In this document: positions 56,544 to 64,000 of the stretch, piece after piece
Layout of the letters: the number at the start of each line of letters is the position of its first letter
Numbering within the stretch: the first letter of the stretch is position 1
From: Mycolicibacterium litorale
Lineage (GTDB): Bacteria; Actinomycetota; Actinomycetes; Mycobacteriales; Mycobacteriaceae
Length of the DNA: 64,000 nucleotides
Direction of reading: 5' to 3'
Assembly: GCF_014218295.1 (NCBI RefSeq)
Contig: NZ_AP023287.1
Location: 1,178,001-1,242,000 of the forward strand
Translations under genes and position numbers: made by a program
The notes under the pieces: model-generated
The model's input: the letters and a program-made list of their open reading frames with translations, nothing else
Database searches by the model: none
Told to the model about the DNA's origin: nothing

Positions 56544-57430
56544 TGGCCGACGGCGTCGGTCACTTCCGCGGCGACGAGGCGTTCGCGCACTTCGAGGCGG
56601 TGTACCGCGACGGGATGGCGACGCTGCCGCCGTTCGACGCACGGTTCGACGTGCCGACCTCCTTCGGCACGGTGCGGGCCTACCGGTTCCCGGGTCCGGG
56701 GCCGGCAACACCGGTGCTGCTGTTGCCCGGTCGCAACGCGCCGACCCCGATGTACCGGTCCAATCTGCCGTCGCTGCTCGCCCGCCGCACGGTCTACACC
56801 GTCGACCTGCTGGGTGAGCCCGGCATGTCGGTGCAGACCGTGCCGATCACCGACGCCGACGATCAGGCGCGGTGGCTCGACGAGGCGCTGGTCGGGCTTC
56901 GGCTCGACCGGGTGCACGTGCTGGGGACGTCGATCGGGGGCTGGGCGGCGGTGAACCTCGCGGTCCGCCGGCCCGGTCGGGTGGCGTCGCTGGTGCTGCT
57001 CGACCCGGTGATGACCTTCGACGGGATTCCGCCGAAGATCCTGCTGGCCTCACTGGCGCTGACCGTGCCCGGTGTGCCCGGCGTGATCCGCCGCCGCGTG
57101 CTCAGCTGGGTCTCCGGCGGCGCCGACGTCAGCGGGCTGGTCATGGAGGCCCGGCTGATCGACGCGGGTACCACGGACTTCGTCTTGGAAATTCCTGCGC
57201 CGCAACGCATCACCGAGAGCCAGCTGCGGTCGCTCGACATTCCGGTGCTCGCGCTGCTGGCCGGGCGCAGCGTGATGCTGCACGCCGACCGTGCCGCGGA
57301 TCGGGCCCGAAAAACCCTGCGCCACGGCGAGATCGAAGTGTGGGCGCAGGCGTCGCACTCGATCAGCGGTGAGTATCCCGAGGAGATCGCCGAACGCGCG
57401 CACCGCTTCTGGGACCGCGTCGACGGCTAA
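56543..57430 (+). CDS. Alpha/beta hydrolase
   Basis: 295 aa. Nucleophile Ser130 is in VLGTSIGGWAAVNL. The acid is probably the Asp of LLHADRAADRA or IPVLALLAGRS nearby, and the His is in ASHSISGEYPEE. The oxyanion region is LLLPGRNAPTPMYRSNLPSL. The GTG start shares one base with the glmS stop, so it is cotranscribed with glmS. It ends tail-to-tail with the SRPBCC gene (4-bp overlap). The substrate is unknown; the coupling to glmS may be simple packing. Confidence 0.86.
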   Translation: MADGVGHFRGDEAFAHFEAVYRDGMATLPPFDARFDVPTSFGTVRAYRFPGPGPATPVLLLPGRNAPTPMYRSNLPSLLARRTVYTVDLLGEPGMSVQTVPITDADDQARWLDEALVGLRLDRVHVLGTSIGGWAAVNLAVRRPGRVASLVLLDPVMTFDGIPPKILLASLALTVPGVPGVIRRRVLSWVSGGADVSGLVMEARLIDAGTTDFVLEIPAPQRITESQLRSLDIPVLALLAGRSVMLHADRAADRARKTLRHGEIEVWAQASHSISGEYPEEIAERAHRFWDRVDG

Positions 57431-57861
57431 CGGGACAGCGCCTCGACCAGCTGGTCGACGGTGAGGGTCCACCCGCTGTGGAAGTTCTCGAATTCGGTGG
57501 GGGGCAGCATGGTGTGCTCGATCGACATGAGCGTCCGCTCGTCGTCGACGGGAGCGAACGTCACCTCGACGACGCTGACGGTGGTGGGATCCGGCCAGTC
57601 CGAATTGCTCCACGTGAAGCGCAAAAGGTGTGGTCGGTCGATCGCGAGGAACTGCCCTGTGATCAGCACGCGCTCGCCCACGTCGTCCACGTCGAAACGC
57701 ACGCGGCCCCCGACGCGGGGTTCGAGTTCGACGTCGACGACCCGGGTGGGGTGCGGGCACATCCAGTCGGTCAGCGCCTCGGGGTCGAGCCATTCGTCGA
57801 ACACCTCGTCGGGCGGGGCGGGCATGACACGCTGCACCCTGACGGTCACGTCCTCGGTCAT
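57427..57861 (-). CDS. SRPBCC/AHSA1-domain protein
   Basis: 144 aa, Aha1-C-like START fold. It reads VTVRVQRVMPAPPDEVFDEWLDPEALTDWMCPHPTRVVDVELEPRVGGRVRFDV, then HLLRFTWSNSDWPDPTTVSVVEVTFAP and the terminal HSGWTLTVDQLVEALSR helix. The ATG at 57861 overlaps the ArsR stop by 4 bp (ATGA). The ArsR-SRPBCC pair is a very common actinobacterial operon, where the SRPBCC protein probably binds a small hydrophobic ligand. Confidence 0.88.
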   Translation of the reverse strand: MTEDVTVRVQRVMPAPPDEVFDEWLDPEALTDWMCPHPTRVVDVELEPRVGGRVRFDVDDVGERVLITGQFLAIDRPHLLRFTWSNSDWPDPTTVSVVEVTFAPVDDERTLMSIEHTMLPPTEFENFHSGWTLTVDQLVEALSR

Positions 57862-58190
57862 CGCTGACCCCGCTTGCGGCGCAGTCGCTCCGCCAGCCGG
57901 TCGGCCCGCGTGGACCAGAACTCGGTCTGCTCGTCCATCCACCGTGCGGCCAGGGTCAGGCCGTCCGGCCGCAGGGACAGCCAGTGTTCGCGGCCGCGTA
58001 CCTCGCGGGTGACCAGCCCCGCGGACTCCAGCACGCCGATGTGCCGCGAGACGCCGGCGAACGTCATGGGCAGCGGCGCGGCAAGGTCGGTGATGCGCGC
58101 GTCACCGTCGCGCAGCGTCTCCAGCAGGCGGCGGCGCGTGGGATCGGCGAGGGCGGCGTATGCGCGGTCCAGCACCTGATCTTCAACCAT
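57858..58190 (-). CDS. ArsR-family transcriptional regulator
   Basis: 110 aa winged-helix repressor. It begins VEDQVLDRAYAALADPTRRRLLETLRDGDARITDLAAPLPMTFAGVSRHIGVLESAGLVTREVRGREHWLSLRPDG. There are no metal-binding cysteines, so it is not a metal sensor of the classic type. TATAGT (58198-58203, minus strand) ends 7 nt before the ATG, and TCAAC / GTTGA half-sites flank the start, fitting autoregulation of the ArsR-SRPBCC operon. Confidence 0.9.
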   Translation of the reverse strand: MVEDQVLDRAYAALADPTRRRLLETLRDGDARITDLAAPLPMTFAGVSRHIGVLESAGLVTREVRGREHWLSLRPDGLTLAARWMDEQTEFWSTRADRLAERLRRKRGQR

Positions 58191-58197
58191 GTTGTTG

Positions 58198-58203
58198 ACT
58201 ATA
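58198..58203 (-). promoter_or_regulatory. Candidate -10 hexamer (TATAGT), leaderless promoter of arsR-SRPBCC
   Basis: Minus strand, ends 7 nt before the ArsR ATG at 58190. There is no Shine-Dalgarno. Confidence 0.5.
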
Positions 58204-58274
58204 TAGCCCCGGGTGTGGTGTGCTGACCGCAGTGACGTTCAACAAGAATGTTTAATGTTGGCGAAGGGGTCGCG

Positions 58275-59039
58275 ATGAAGACACCACCGATCGTGTCGGC
58301 GCGGGAATGGCAGGACGCGCACCGGGAGATGCTGGTCAAGGAGAAGGAGATGACGCGGGCGCGGGACGCGTTGGCCGCGATGCGCAGGCGGATGCCGTGG
58401 ATGGCGGTGGAGAAGTCCTACGCCTTCGAGGGACCGGACGGTCCGGCCACGCTACGGGATCTGTTCGACGGCCGCAGACAGCTGATCGTCTACCGCGCCT
58501 TCGTCGAACCGGGTGTGCACGGCTGGCCCGACCACGGATGCGTGGGCTGCTCGCTGATGGCCGACCACATCGGCAACCTCGCCCATCTCAACGCGCGTGA
58601 CACCACGCTGGTGTACGCCTCGCGGGCGTCGCAGGCCGACCTGGAGCGGATCAAGGCGCGGATGGGCTGGGACATCCCCTGGTACACCATCACCGACGAC
58701 TTCGACGCCGACTTCGGGTGCGACCAGTGGCACGGCACGAACGCGTTCATCCGCGACGGTGACCGGGTGTTCCGCACGTACTTCGTCAACGACCGCGGCG
58801 ACGAGGCGTTCGTCAACACCTGGACGTTCCTCGACATGACGGCGCTCGGCCGCCAGGAGACGTGGGAGGACTCACCGCAGGGCTACCCCCAGGATCCGCC
58901 GTACGAATGGTGGTGCTGGCACGACGAGTACGGACAACGCGAGCCCTCACGGTGGTTCGGCGACCCGGATCCGAATGACCCCGACGACCCCCGGCCGCCT
59001 CGTGCAGCCGAGGAGCGGGGTTGCTGTGCCGACCACTGA
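58275..59039 (+). CDS. DUF899 thioredoxin-like protein
   Basis: 254 aa. It shows the DUF899 pattern SAREWQDAHREMLVKEKEMTRARDALAAMRRRMPWMAVEKSYAFEGPDG, then LFDGRRQLIVYRAFVEPGVHGWPDHGCVGCSLMADHIGNLAHLNARDTTLVYASRA. The CVGC pair sits where a thioredoxin-like fold places its redox cysteines. The end is Pro/Asp-rich with a terminal GCCADH. GAAGGGG lies 5 nt before the ATG at 58275. It is divergent from the ArsR gene and may share its control. No activity is established for the family. Confidence 0.87.
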   Translation: MKTPPIVSAREWQDAHREMLVKEKEMTRARDALAAMRRRMPWMAVEKSYAFEGPDGPATLRDLFDGRRQLIVYRAFVEPGVHGWPDHGCVGCSLMADHIGNLAHLNARDTTLVYASRASQADLERIKARMGWDIPWYTITDDFDADFGCDQWHGTNAFIRDGDRVFRTYFVNDRGDEAFVNTWTFLDMTALGRQETWEDSPQGYPQDPPYEWWCWHDEYGQREPSRWFGDPDPNDPDDPRPPRAAEERGCCADH

Positions 59040-59697
59040 GGCGGAGCACAGCGCGCGGCTGTACCGGGAGTGTCAGGAGCGGACCGCGCAGGTCGTGTCG
59101 GGACTCGACGAGGTCGGGTGGGGCACCGCGGTGCCGACGTGCCCGGGATGGTCGGTGCGCGACGTGGTGGCACACCTCGTGGCGGTCGCGCAGGAATGGT
59201 GCGACGGGCGGCTGGCCGGAGTGCCGACCGACGAGCACACAGCCGCGCAGGTCGCTCGCTTCCGTGACGTCGGCACCGCAGACCTGCTGGCCGCGTGGCA
59301 GGAGGCGACGGCGCGGCTCGGCGAATCGGCCACCCGCCGGGGGCTGGTCGCGCCGGTCGGCGACGTCGTCAGCCACGAGCACGACATCCGCGGGGCGCTC
59401 GGCCGCCCGGGAGCGCGTGACTCCGCGGCCGTGCGGTACGTCTGCGACCAACTGCTCGACATGCTGGAGCCACCCGTCGCACTGCGGGTGATCGTCGAGG
59501 ACGGCGAGCACCGCAGCGGCCCGACACTCCACGATCACGAACTGCGCCTTCGGACTTCGCGATTCGACGTCCTTCGCTGGCGGACGGGGCGTCGCAGTCG
59601 GCGTCAACTGGCGGCGATGGACTGGTCGGGCGACCCCGGTCCGGTCCTCGACACGTTGTGTCTGTTCGGACCCGCCGCCACCGACATCGTCGAGTAA
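59026..59697 (+). CDS. TIGR03083-type (mycothiol-dependent maleylpyruvate isomerase-like N-terminal domain) protein
   Basis: 223 aa four-helix-bundle (DinB/MDMPI-like) protein. It reads EAEHSARLYRECQERTAQVVSGLDEVGWGTAVPTCPGWSVRDVVAHLVAVAQEW, then VSHEHDIRGALGRPGARDS and a C-terminal DWSGDPGPVLDTLCLFGPA. The GTG at 59026 follows AGGAG (59011-59015) and overlaps the DUF899 stop by 14 bp, so the two are likely cotranscribed. Family members use mycothiol or bind a metal through His residues (AHL, SHEHD). The substrate is unknown. Confidence 0.83.
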   Translation: MPTTEAEHSARLYRECQERTAQVVSGLDEVGWGTAVPTCPGWSVRDVVAHLVAVAQEWCDGRLAGVPTDEHTAAQVARFRDVGTADLLAAWQEATARLGESATRRGLVAPVGDVVSHEHDIRGALGRPGARDSAAVRYVCDQLLDMLEPPVALRVIVEDGEHRSGPTLHDHELRLRTSRFDVLRWRTGRRSRRQLAAMDWSGDPGPVLDTLCLFGPAATDIVE

Positions 59698-59724
59698 CCA
59701 CCACGTCATCGCCGCATGCCGACG

Positions 59725-59730
59725 TAGGCT
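59725..59730 (+). promoter_or_regulatory. Candidate -10 hexamer (TAGGCT), leaderless promoter of nnr
   Basis: TAGGCT ends 7 nt before the nnr ATG at 59738. There is no Shine-Dalgarno. Confidence 0.5.
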
Positions 59731-59737
59731 GTGGCTG

Positions 59738-61159
59738 ATGCGGCACTACTACAGCGCGGAGGCGATCCGCGACGCGGAAGCACCGTTGCTGCAGCGCCTG
59801 CCCGACGGCGCGCTCATGCGCCGTGCGGCGTTCGGGCTGGCGACGGCGATCGCCCGTGAGCTCACCGCACGCACCGGTGGGGTGGCCGGCCGCACGGTCT
59901 GCGCGGTCGTCGGCTCGGGGGACAACGGCGGCGACGCCCTGTGGGCCGCGACCTTCCTGCGCAGGCGCGGTGCGTCGGCCACCGCGGTGCTGCTCGATCC
60001 CCACCGCGCCCACCCGAAGGCGCTCGCCGCCTTCCGGGCGACCGGTGGACGGGTCGTCCAAAAGGTGCCCGACGCAACGGATCTGGTGATCGACGGCATC
60101 GTCGGTATCTCGGGTTCCGGTGCGCTGCGACCGGCCGCGGCCGAAGTGTTCGCCGCCGTCGAGGATGCGGGGATCCCGGTGGTGGCCGTCGACATCCCCA
60201 GCGGCATCGACGTGCAGACCGGCGCCGCCGACGGCCCGCACGTGCACGCCGCACTGACCGTGACGTTCGGCGGTTTGAAACCGGTACACGCGCTGGGGCA
60301 GTGCGGCCGCGTCGAACTCGTCGACATCGGTCTGGACCTGCCGCAGTCGGATCTGCTGGGTGTCGAGGTGTCCGACGTGCGGGCCCGGTGGCCGCGGCCC
60401 GGACCGAAGGACGACAAGTACACCCAGGGCGTGACCGGAATCCTGGCCGGATCGTCGACCTATCCTGGAGCGGCGATCCTGTGCACGGGAGCGGCGGTCG
60501 CGGCGACCAGCGGTATGGTGCGCTACGCGGGAAGTGCTGCGGCCGAAGTGGTTTCACACTGGCCGGAGGTCGTCGCCGCACCGACCGCCGCGGCGGCGGG
60601 CCGGGTGCAGGCGTGGGTGGTCGGCCCGGGCCTCGGCACCGACGAGGCAGGGGCCGCGGCGCTGTGTTTCGCGCTGGACACCGACCTGCCGGTGATCGTC
60701 GACGCCGACGGGCTCACCCTGCTGGCCGCCCACCCGGACCTGGTCGCCGACCGTCGCGCGCCGACGGTGCTGACCCCGCACGCGGGGGAGTTCGCCCGGC
60801 TGGCCGGGTCCCCGCCCGGGGAGGACCGGCTCGCCTCGGCCCGCCGGCTGGCCGAGCAGTTCGGGGCCACCGTGCTGCTGAAGGGCAACGTCACCGTCAT
60901 CGCCGAACCGCAGGGCCCGGTCTATCTGAATCCGGCGGGGGCGGCGTGGGCGGCCACCGCCGGGTCCGGCGATGTGCTGTCCGGGATGATCGGCGCGCTG
61001 CTGGCCGCAGGTCTGCCCACCGGTGAGGCCGCCGCGATGGCGGCGTTCGTCCACGCGCGCGCGGCGAACCTGTCCGCCGCCGATCCGGGTCCGCGCCCGG
61101 CGCCGACGTCGGCGTCGCACATCCTCGCCCACATCCGTACCGCACTCGGCAGTATCTGA
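59738..61159 (+). CDS. nnr: Bifunctional NAD(P)H-hydrate epimerase / dehydratase
   Basis: Repairs damaged NAD(P)HX; 473 aa, the size of Rv3433c. The N-terminal YjeF_N epimerase domain (residues 1-215) has VVGSGDNGGDALWAA, DLVIDGIVGISGSG and VAVDIPSGIDVQTG. The C-terminal ADP-dependent dehydratase domain, a ribokinase-like fold, has DDKYTQGVTGILAGS, GPGLGTDEAG, VIVDADGLTLL, TPHAGEFARL and ATAGSGDVLSGMIGALLA. gadB follows after 18 bp, as in M. tuberculosis. Confidence 0.95.
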   Translation: MRHYYSAEAIRDAEAPLLQRLPDGALMRRAAFGLATAIARELTARTGGVAGRTVCAVVGSGDNGGDALWAATFLRRRGASATAVLLDPHRAHPKALAAFRATGGRVVQKVPDATDLVIDGIVGISGSGALRPAAAEVFAAVEDAGIPVVAVDIPSGIDVQTGAADGPHVHAALTVTFGGLKPVHALGQCGRVELVDIGLDLPQSDLLGVEVSDVRARWPRPGPKDDKYTQGVTGILAGSSTYPGAAILCTGAAVAATSGMVRYAGSAAAEVVSHWPEVVAAPTAAAAGRVQAWVVGPGLGTDEAGAAALCFALDTDLPVIVDADGLTLLAAHPDLVADRRAPTVLTPHAGEFARLAGSPPGEDRLASARRLAEQFGATVLLKGNVTVIAEPQGPVYLNPAGAAWAATAGSGDVLSGMIGALLAAGLPTGEAAAMAAFVHARAANLSAADPGPRPAPTSASHILAHIRTALGSI

Positions 61160-61177
61160 CCTGGAAGGAACCGAATT

Positions 61178-62563
61178 ATGTCGCGCATGCATGGTCGCGC
61201 CCCGCAGATCTCGCCCGCCTACACCGGCCGGCTGGCGATGGCGCCGGTGCCGTCGCTGCGGTTGCCCGACGAGGCGATGGATCCCCAGGCGGCCTACCGG
61301 TTCATTCACGACGAGCTGATGCTCGACGGCAGCTCCCGGCTCAACCTCGCGACGTTCGTGACGACGTGGATGGACCCCGAGGCCGAGAAGCTGATGGCCG
61401 AGACGTTCGACAAGAACATGATCGACAAGGACGAGTATCCGGCGACGGCGGCCATCGAGCAGCGCTGTGTCTGCATGGTGGCCGACCTCTTCCACGCCGA
61501 GGACCTGCGCGACGACGACCCGTCCAGTGCGATCGGCGTCTCGACGATCGGGTCGAGCGAGGCCGTCATGCTCGCGGGCCTGGCGCTGAAGTGGCGGTGG
61601 CGCCAACGTGTCGGCGGCGACGGGTGGAAGGGGCGCACCCCGAACCTGGTGATGGGCTCGAACGTGCAGGTGGTGTGGGAGAAGTTCTGTCGCTACTTCG
61701 ACGTCGAACCGCGCTATCTGCCGATGGAGGAGGGCCGCTACGTCATCACCCCGGAGCAGGTGCTCGAACACGTCGACGAGGACACGATCGGCGTGGTGGC
61801 GATTCTGGGCACCACCTACACCGGTGAGTTGGAGCCGATCGCCGAGATCTGCGCCGCCCTCGACACACTGGCCGCCGACGGTGGTGTCGATGTACCGGTG
61901 CACGTGGACGCGGCCAGCGGTGGGTTCGTGGTGCCGTTCATCCATCCGGATCTGGTGTGGGACTTCCGGTTGCCGCGCGTGGTGTCCATCAACGTCAGCG
62001 GGCACAAGTACGGGTTGACCTATCCGGGCATCGGTTTCGTGGTGTGGCGCAACGCCGAGCAGCTGCCGGAGGAACTGGTGTTCCGGGTGAACTATCTGGG
62101 CGGTGACATGCCGACCTTCACGCTCAACTTCTCGCGGCCGGGCAATCAGGTGGTGGGCCAGTACTACAACTTCCTGAGACTGGGCCGCGGCGGATACGCC
62201 CAGGTCATGCAGTCGCTGTCGCAGACGGCGCGATGGCTCGGCGACGAACTGCGCGACAGCGAGCACTTCGAGCTGATCAGCGACGGCTCGGCGATCCCCG
62301 TCGTCAGTTTCCGACTCAAGGGTGATCCCGGATACACCGAATTCGACATCTCGCAGACGCTGCGCTCCTACGGCTGGCAGGTGCCCGCGTACACGATGCC
62401 GGAGGGTGCCGAGGACGTCACCGTGTTGCGCGTGGTGGTGCGGGAAGGGTTCTCCGCCGACCTGGCCCGCTCGCTGCGCGACGACATGGTCACCGTGCTC
62501 AACCACCTCGACGAGCTCAAGCCTGGCGGTCACTTCGACGAGGTCCAGCCCTTCGCCCACTAG
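61178..62563 (+). CDS. gadB: Glutamate decarboxylase
   Basis: PLP enzyme converting glutamate to GABA with use of a proton; 461 aa. The PLP lysine is Lys277 in INVSGHKYGLTYPG. DEYPATAAIEQRCVCMVADLFHA, VHVDAASGGFVVPF and NFSRPGNQVVGQYYNFLRLGRGGY are family motifs. GGAAGGA precedes the ATG. No gadC antiporter is next to it, so a simple acid-resistance unit is not evident; it may feed the GABA shunt. It is probably cotranscribed with nnr. Confidence 0.95.
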   Translation: MSRMHGRAPQISPAYTGRLAMAPVPSLRLPDEAMDPQAAYRFIHDELMLDGSSRLNLATFVTTWMDPEAEKLMAETFDKNMIDKDEYPATAAIEQRCVCMVADLFHAEDLRDDDPSSAIGVSTIGSSEAVMLAGLALKWRWRQRVGGDGWKGRTPNLVMGSNVQVVWEKFCRYFDVEPRYLPMEEGRYVITPEQVLEHVDEDTIGVVAILGTTYTGELEPIAEICAALDTLAADGGVDVPVHVDAASGGFVVPFIHPDLVWDFRLPRVVSINVSGHKYGLTYPGIGFVVWRNAEQLPEELVFRVNYLGGDMPTFTLNFSRPGNQVVGQYYNFLRLGRGGYAQVMQSLSQTARWLGDELRDSEHFELISDGSAIPVVSFRLKGDPGYTEFDISQTLRSYGWQVPAYTMPEGAEDVTVLRVVVREGFSADLARSLRDDMVTVLNHLDELKPGGHFDEVQPFAH

Positions 62564-62573
62564 GAACCCACCG

Positions 62574-62632
62574 CCGAGATCAGGCATATCGCCCGCGTCA
62601 GGCCGTTTGCAGTGCATCAACCCTGATCTCGG
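62574..62632. repeat. Inverted repeat between gadB and alr
   Basis: Arms CCGAGATCAGG (62574-62584) and CCTGATCTCGG (62622-62632), 37 nt apart. It may act as terminator of gadB, as a binding site, or as part of a small repeat element. Confidence 0.4.
62576..62592 (+). repeat. Short intergenic repeat copy 3
   Basis: GAGATCAGGCATATCGC, 15/17 with copy 1 (21584-21600). It includes most of the left arm of the inverted repeat 62574-62632. Confidence 0.35.
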
Positions 62633-62668
62633 GCAGTGGCGGGGTTCTGGGACAATCGGGGCGGTGAT

Positions 62669-63817
62669 ATGACCATGCAGACAACCGAGACCCCCACCGC
62701 ACAGGCGGTCATCGACCTCGACGCGATCACGCACAACGTCGGCGTTCTGCGTGAACGCGCGGGTGCCGCCCAGGTGATGCCGGTCCTCAAGGCCGACGGC
62801 TACGGGCACGGCGCCACCGAGGTGGCCAGGACGGTGCTCGCCGCGGGGGTCACCGAACTGGGCGTCGCCACCATCGGCGAGGCGCTCGCGCTGCGCGGTG
62901 ACGGCATCGGCGCACCGGTGCTCGCCTGGTTGCACGCCCCGGGGACCGACTTCGCCCCGGCCCTGGCCGCCGACGTGCAGCTTGCGGTGTCGTCGGTGCG
63001 CCAACTCGACGAGGTGCTCGACGCCGTGCGCCGGACCGGCCGGACGGCCGACCTGACCGTCAAGGTCGACACGGGGCTGAGCCGCAACGGGGTCAGCCCC
63101 GCCGAGTACCCGGCACTCCTCGAGCGCCTCGGTCGCGCCATCGCCGAAGACGCGGTGCGGGTGCACGGCATCATGAGCCATCTGGCGTGCGGCGACGAAC
63201 CGGACAATCCGACCAACGACCGGCAGGCGCGGCGGTTGACCGATATGCGTCGCCAGGCCGTCGACGCCGGCGTGCGCTTCGAGGTGGCGCACCTGTCCAA
63301 TTCGCCCGCGGCGATGACCCGGCCCGACCTGGCCTTCGACATGGTCAGGCCGGGGATCGCCGTCTACGGCCAGACGCCGATCCCCGCGCACGGCGATATG
63401 GGCCTGCGTCCGGCGATGACTCTGAGATGTCCGGTGACGCAAGTGCGTTCGATACATGCCGGCGACGGGGTCTCCTACGGGCACACCTGGATCGCCCAGC
63501 GGGACACCACGGTGGCGCTGCTGCCGATCGGATACGCCGACGGGGTCTACCGCACCCTCAGCGGCCGGTTGCAGGTGTTGATCAACGGCCGGTTGCGCCC
63601 CGGTGTCGGCCGGATCTGCATGGACCAGTTCGTCGTCGACCTCGGACCCGGAGCCGTCGACGTCACGGAGGGTGACGAGGCCGTCCTCTTCGGCCCGGGC
63701 ACCCGGGGGGAGCCCACCGCCCAGGACTGGGCCGACCTGGTCGGCACGATCAACTACGAGATCGTCACCAGCCCCCGCGGCCGGGTGGTCCGGACCTATC
63801 GGCAGGAAAGCCGTTGA
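62669..63817 (+). CDS. alr: Alanine racemase
   Basis: Makes D-alanine for peptidoglycan; 382 aa PLP enzyme. The PLP lysine is Lys41 ([11 protein letters not shown]) and the second-base tyrosine Tyr270 (GVSYGHTW). [13 protein letters not shown] and [14 protein letters not shown] complete the pattern. The ATG at 62669 is chosen, with GGGGCGG just upstream; an ATG 6 nt later is possible. The following gene overlaps its stop by 4 bp (TTGA). Target of D-cycloserine in mycobacteria. Confidence 0.96.
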   Translation: MTMQTTETPTAQAVIDLDAITHNVGVLRERAGAAQVMPVLKADGYGHGATEVARTVLAAGVTELGVATIGEALALRGDGIGAPVLAWLHAPGTDFAPALAADVQLAVSSVRQLDEVLDAVRRTGRTADLTVKVDTGLSRNGVSPAEYPALLERLGRAIAEDAVRVHGIMSHLACGDEPDNPTNDRQARRLTDMRRQAVDAGVRFEVAHLSNSPAAMTRPDLAFDMVRPGIAVYGQTPIPAHGDMGLRPAMTLRCPVTQVRSIHAGDGVSYGHTWIAQRDTTVALLPIGYADGVYRTLSGRLQVLINGRLRPGVGRICMDQFVVDLGPGAVDVTEGDEAVLFGPGTRGEPTAQDWADLVGTINYEIVTSPRGRVVRTYRQESR

Positions 63818-64000
63818 CCGACAACGGTGGCGGGCGGCGCAGCAATGCCGGCTGGTTGGCGGGTGTCGCCGGGCTGGCCGCTGTCGGGTCCCTGGCCGGG
63901 GTGACCGTCGCCCGCTCCCTGACACGCCGCGTCACCGACGACGATCCCTACGCGGGCGAGGATTTCGAACTGCTCGACGCCGACCGCAGCTCCGTGGTCA
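63814..64000 (+). CDS. Alpha/beta hydrolase, N-terminal fragment (runs off the window)
   Basis: Only the first 62 codons are visible. A TTG start overlaps the alr stop. The translation begins [39 protein letters not shown] and continues [22 protein letters not shown] hydrophobic segment after a short basic N-terminus, followed by [15 protein letters not shown], resembles the mycobacterial alpha/beta hydrolase often found between alr and tsaE. The catalytic part is outside the window, so the assignment rests on the N-terminus and position. Confidence 0.7.
   Translation, partial: MTDNGGGRRSNAGWLAGVAGLAAVGSLAGVTVARSLTRRVTDDDPYAGEDFELLDADRSSVV

Noticed and set aside
60554..63925. Very long open frame (1123 aa) on the minus strand over nnr, gadB and alr
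   Set aside because: Low-complexity His/Arg/Gly-rich translation, antisense to three clearly recognised enzymes; it is open only because of GC-biased third positions.

Overview
The window is ordinary, densely coded chromosome from a high-GC actinobacterium. The gene content points to a fast-growing mycobacterium (Mycolicibacterium-like). Evidence: an ESX-4 type VII secretion locus (eccB4, mycP4, eccD4, eccC4, esxU, esxT), the sigL-rslA pair, cutinase-like proteins, several F420-type (LLM) oxidoreductases, a run of the mycobacterial TIGR00027-type methyltransferases, and GTG starts with 4-bp stop/start overlaps. From memory, gene order matches two blocks that lie far apart in M. tuberculosis: Rv0724-Rv0753c (sppA, methyltransferases, secY, adk, mapA, sigL, rslA, mmsBA) and Rv3465-Rv3423c (rmlC, rmlB, infA to rplQ, truA, cutinases, ESX-4, rplM, rpsI, glmM, glmS, nnr, gadB, alr). 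Here they are contiguous. No rRNA, tRNA, CRISPR array, insertion sequence or prophage was seen.

Layout. 1-8.6 kb: the end of an AraC regulator, a DUF222/HNH protein, an LLM oxidoreductase, the protease SppA, and four tandem SAM methyltransferases separated by exactly 9 bp each. 8.9-12.8 kb: secY-adk-map, then sigL-rslA with a recognisable SigL promoter. 12.9-17.6 kb: two MarR regulators, an NmrA-like protein with two matching operators, a GAF histidine kinase with its LuxR-type response regulator, and a degenerate HAD protein. 17.9-21.5 kb: valine catabolism (mmsA-fadE9-mmsB) behind a palindromic operator. 21.6-25.1 kb: dTDP-rhamnose genes rmlB-rmlC and two paralogous LLM enzymes. 25.1-28.3 kb: an unusual signalling pair, a cNMP-domain histidine kinase and a receiver/thioredoxin-reductase-like fusion that lacks the redox cysteines. 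28.3-33.7 kb: infA-rpmJ-rpsM-rpsK-rpsD-rpoA-rplQ, a strong terminator, then truA. 33.7-38 kb: two cutinase-like proteins, an EamA transporter divergent from a CGNR regulator, and a membrane GGDEF protein. 38-47.6 kb: ESX-4. 47.9-54.6 kb: rplM-rpsI, a small secreted protein, glmM, an orphan WXG100-like pair, an LLM enzyme and a serine-less alpha/beta hydrolase relative. 54.7-64 kb: glmS, an alpha/beta hydrolase, an ArsR/SRPBCC pair, a DUF899 protein, a TIGR03083 protein, nnr, gadB, alr and the start of another alpha/beta hydrolase.

How it works together: most genes are housekeeping (translation, Sec export, cell-wall precursors through GlmM/GlmS/Alr/RmlBC, cofactor repair). The parts most worth a second look are the cysteine-less receiver-flavoprotein fusion with its kinase, the orphan WXG-like pair close to ESX-4, the self-consistent operators at the MarR/NmrA, CGNR/transporter and mmsA promoters, and the many start codons preceded at 6-8 nt by a -10 hexamer (probable leaderless genes).
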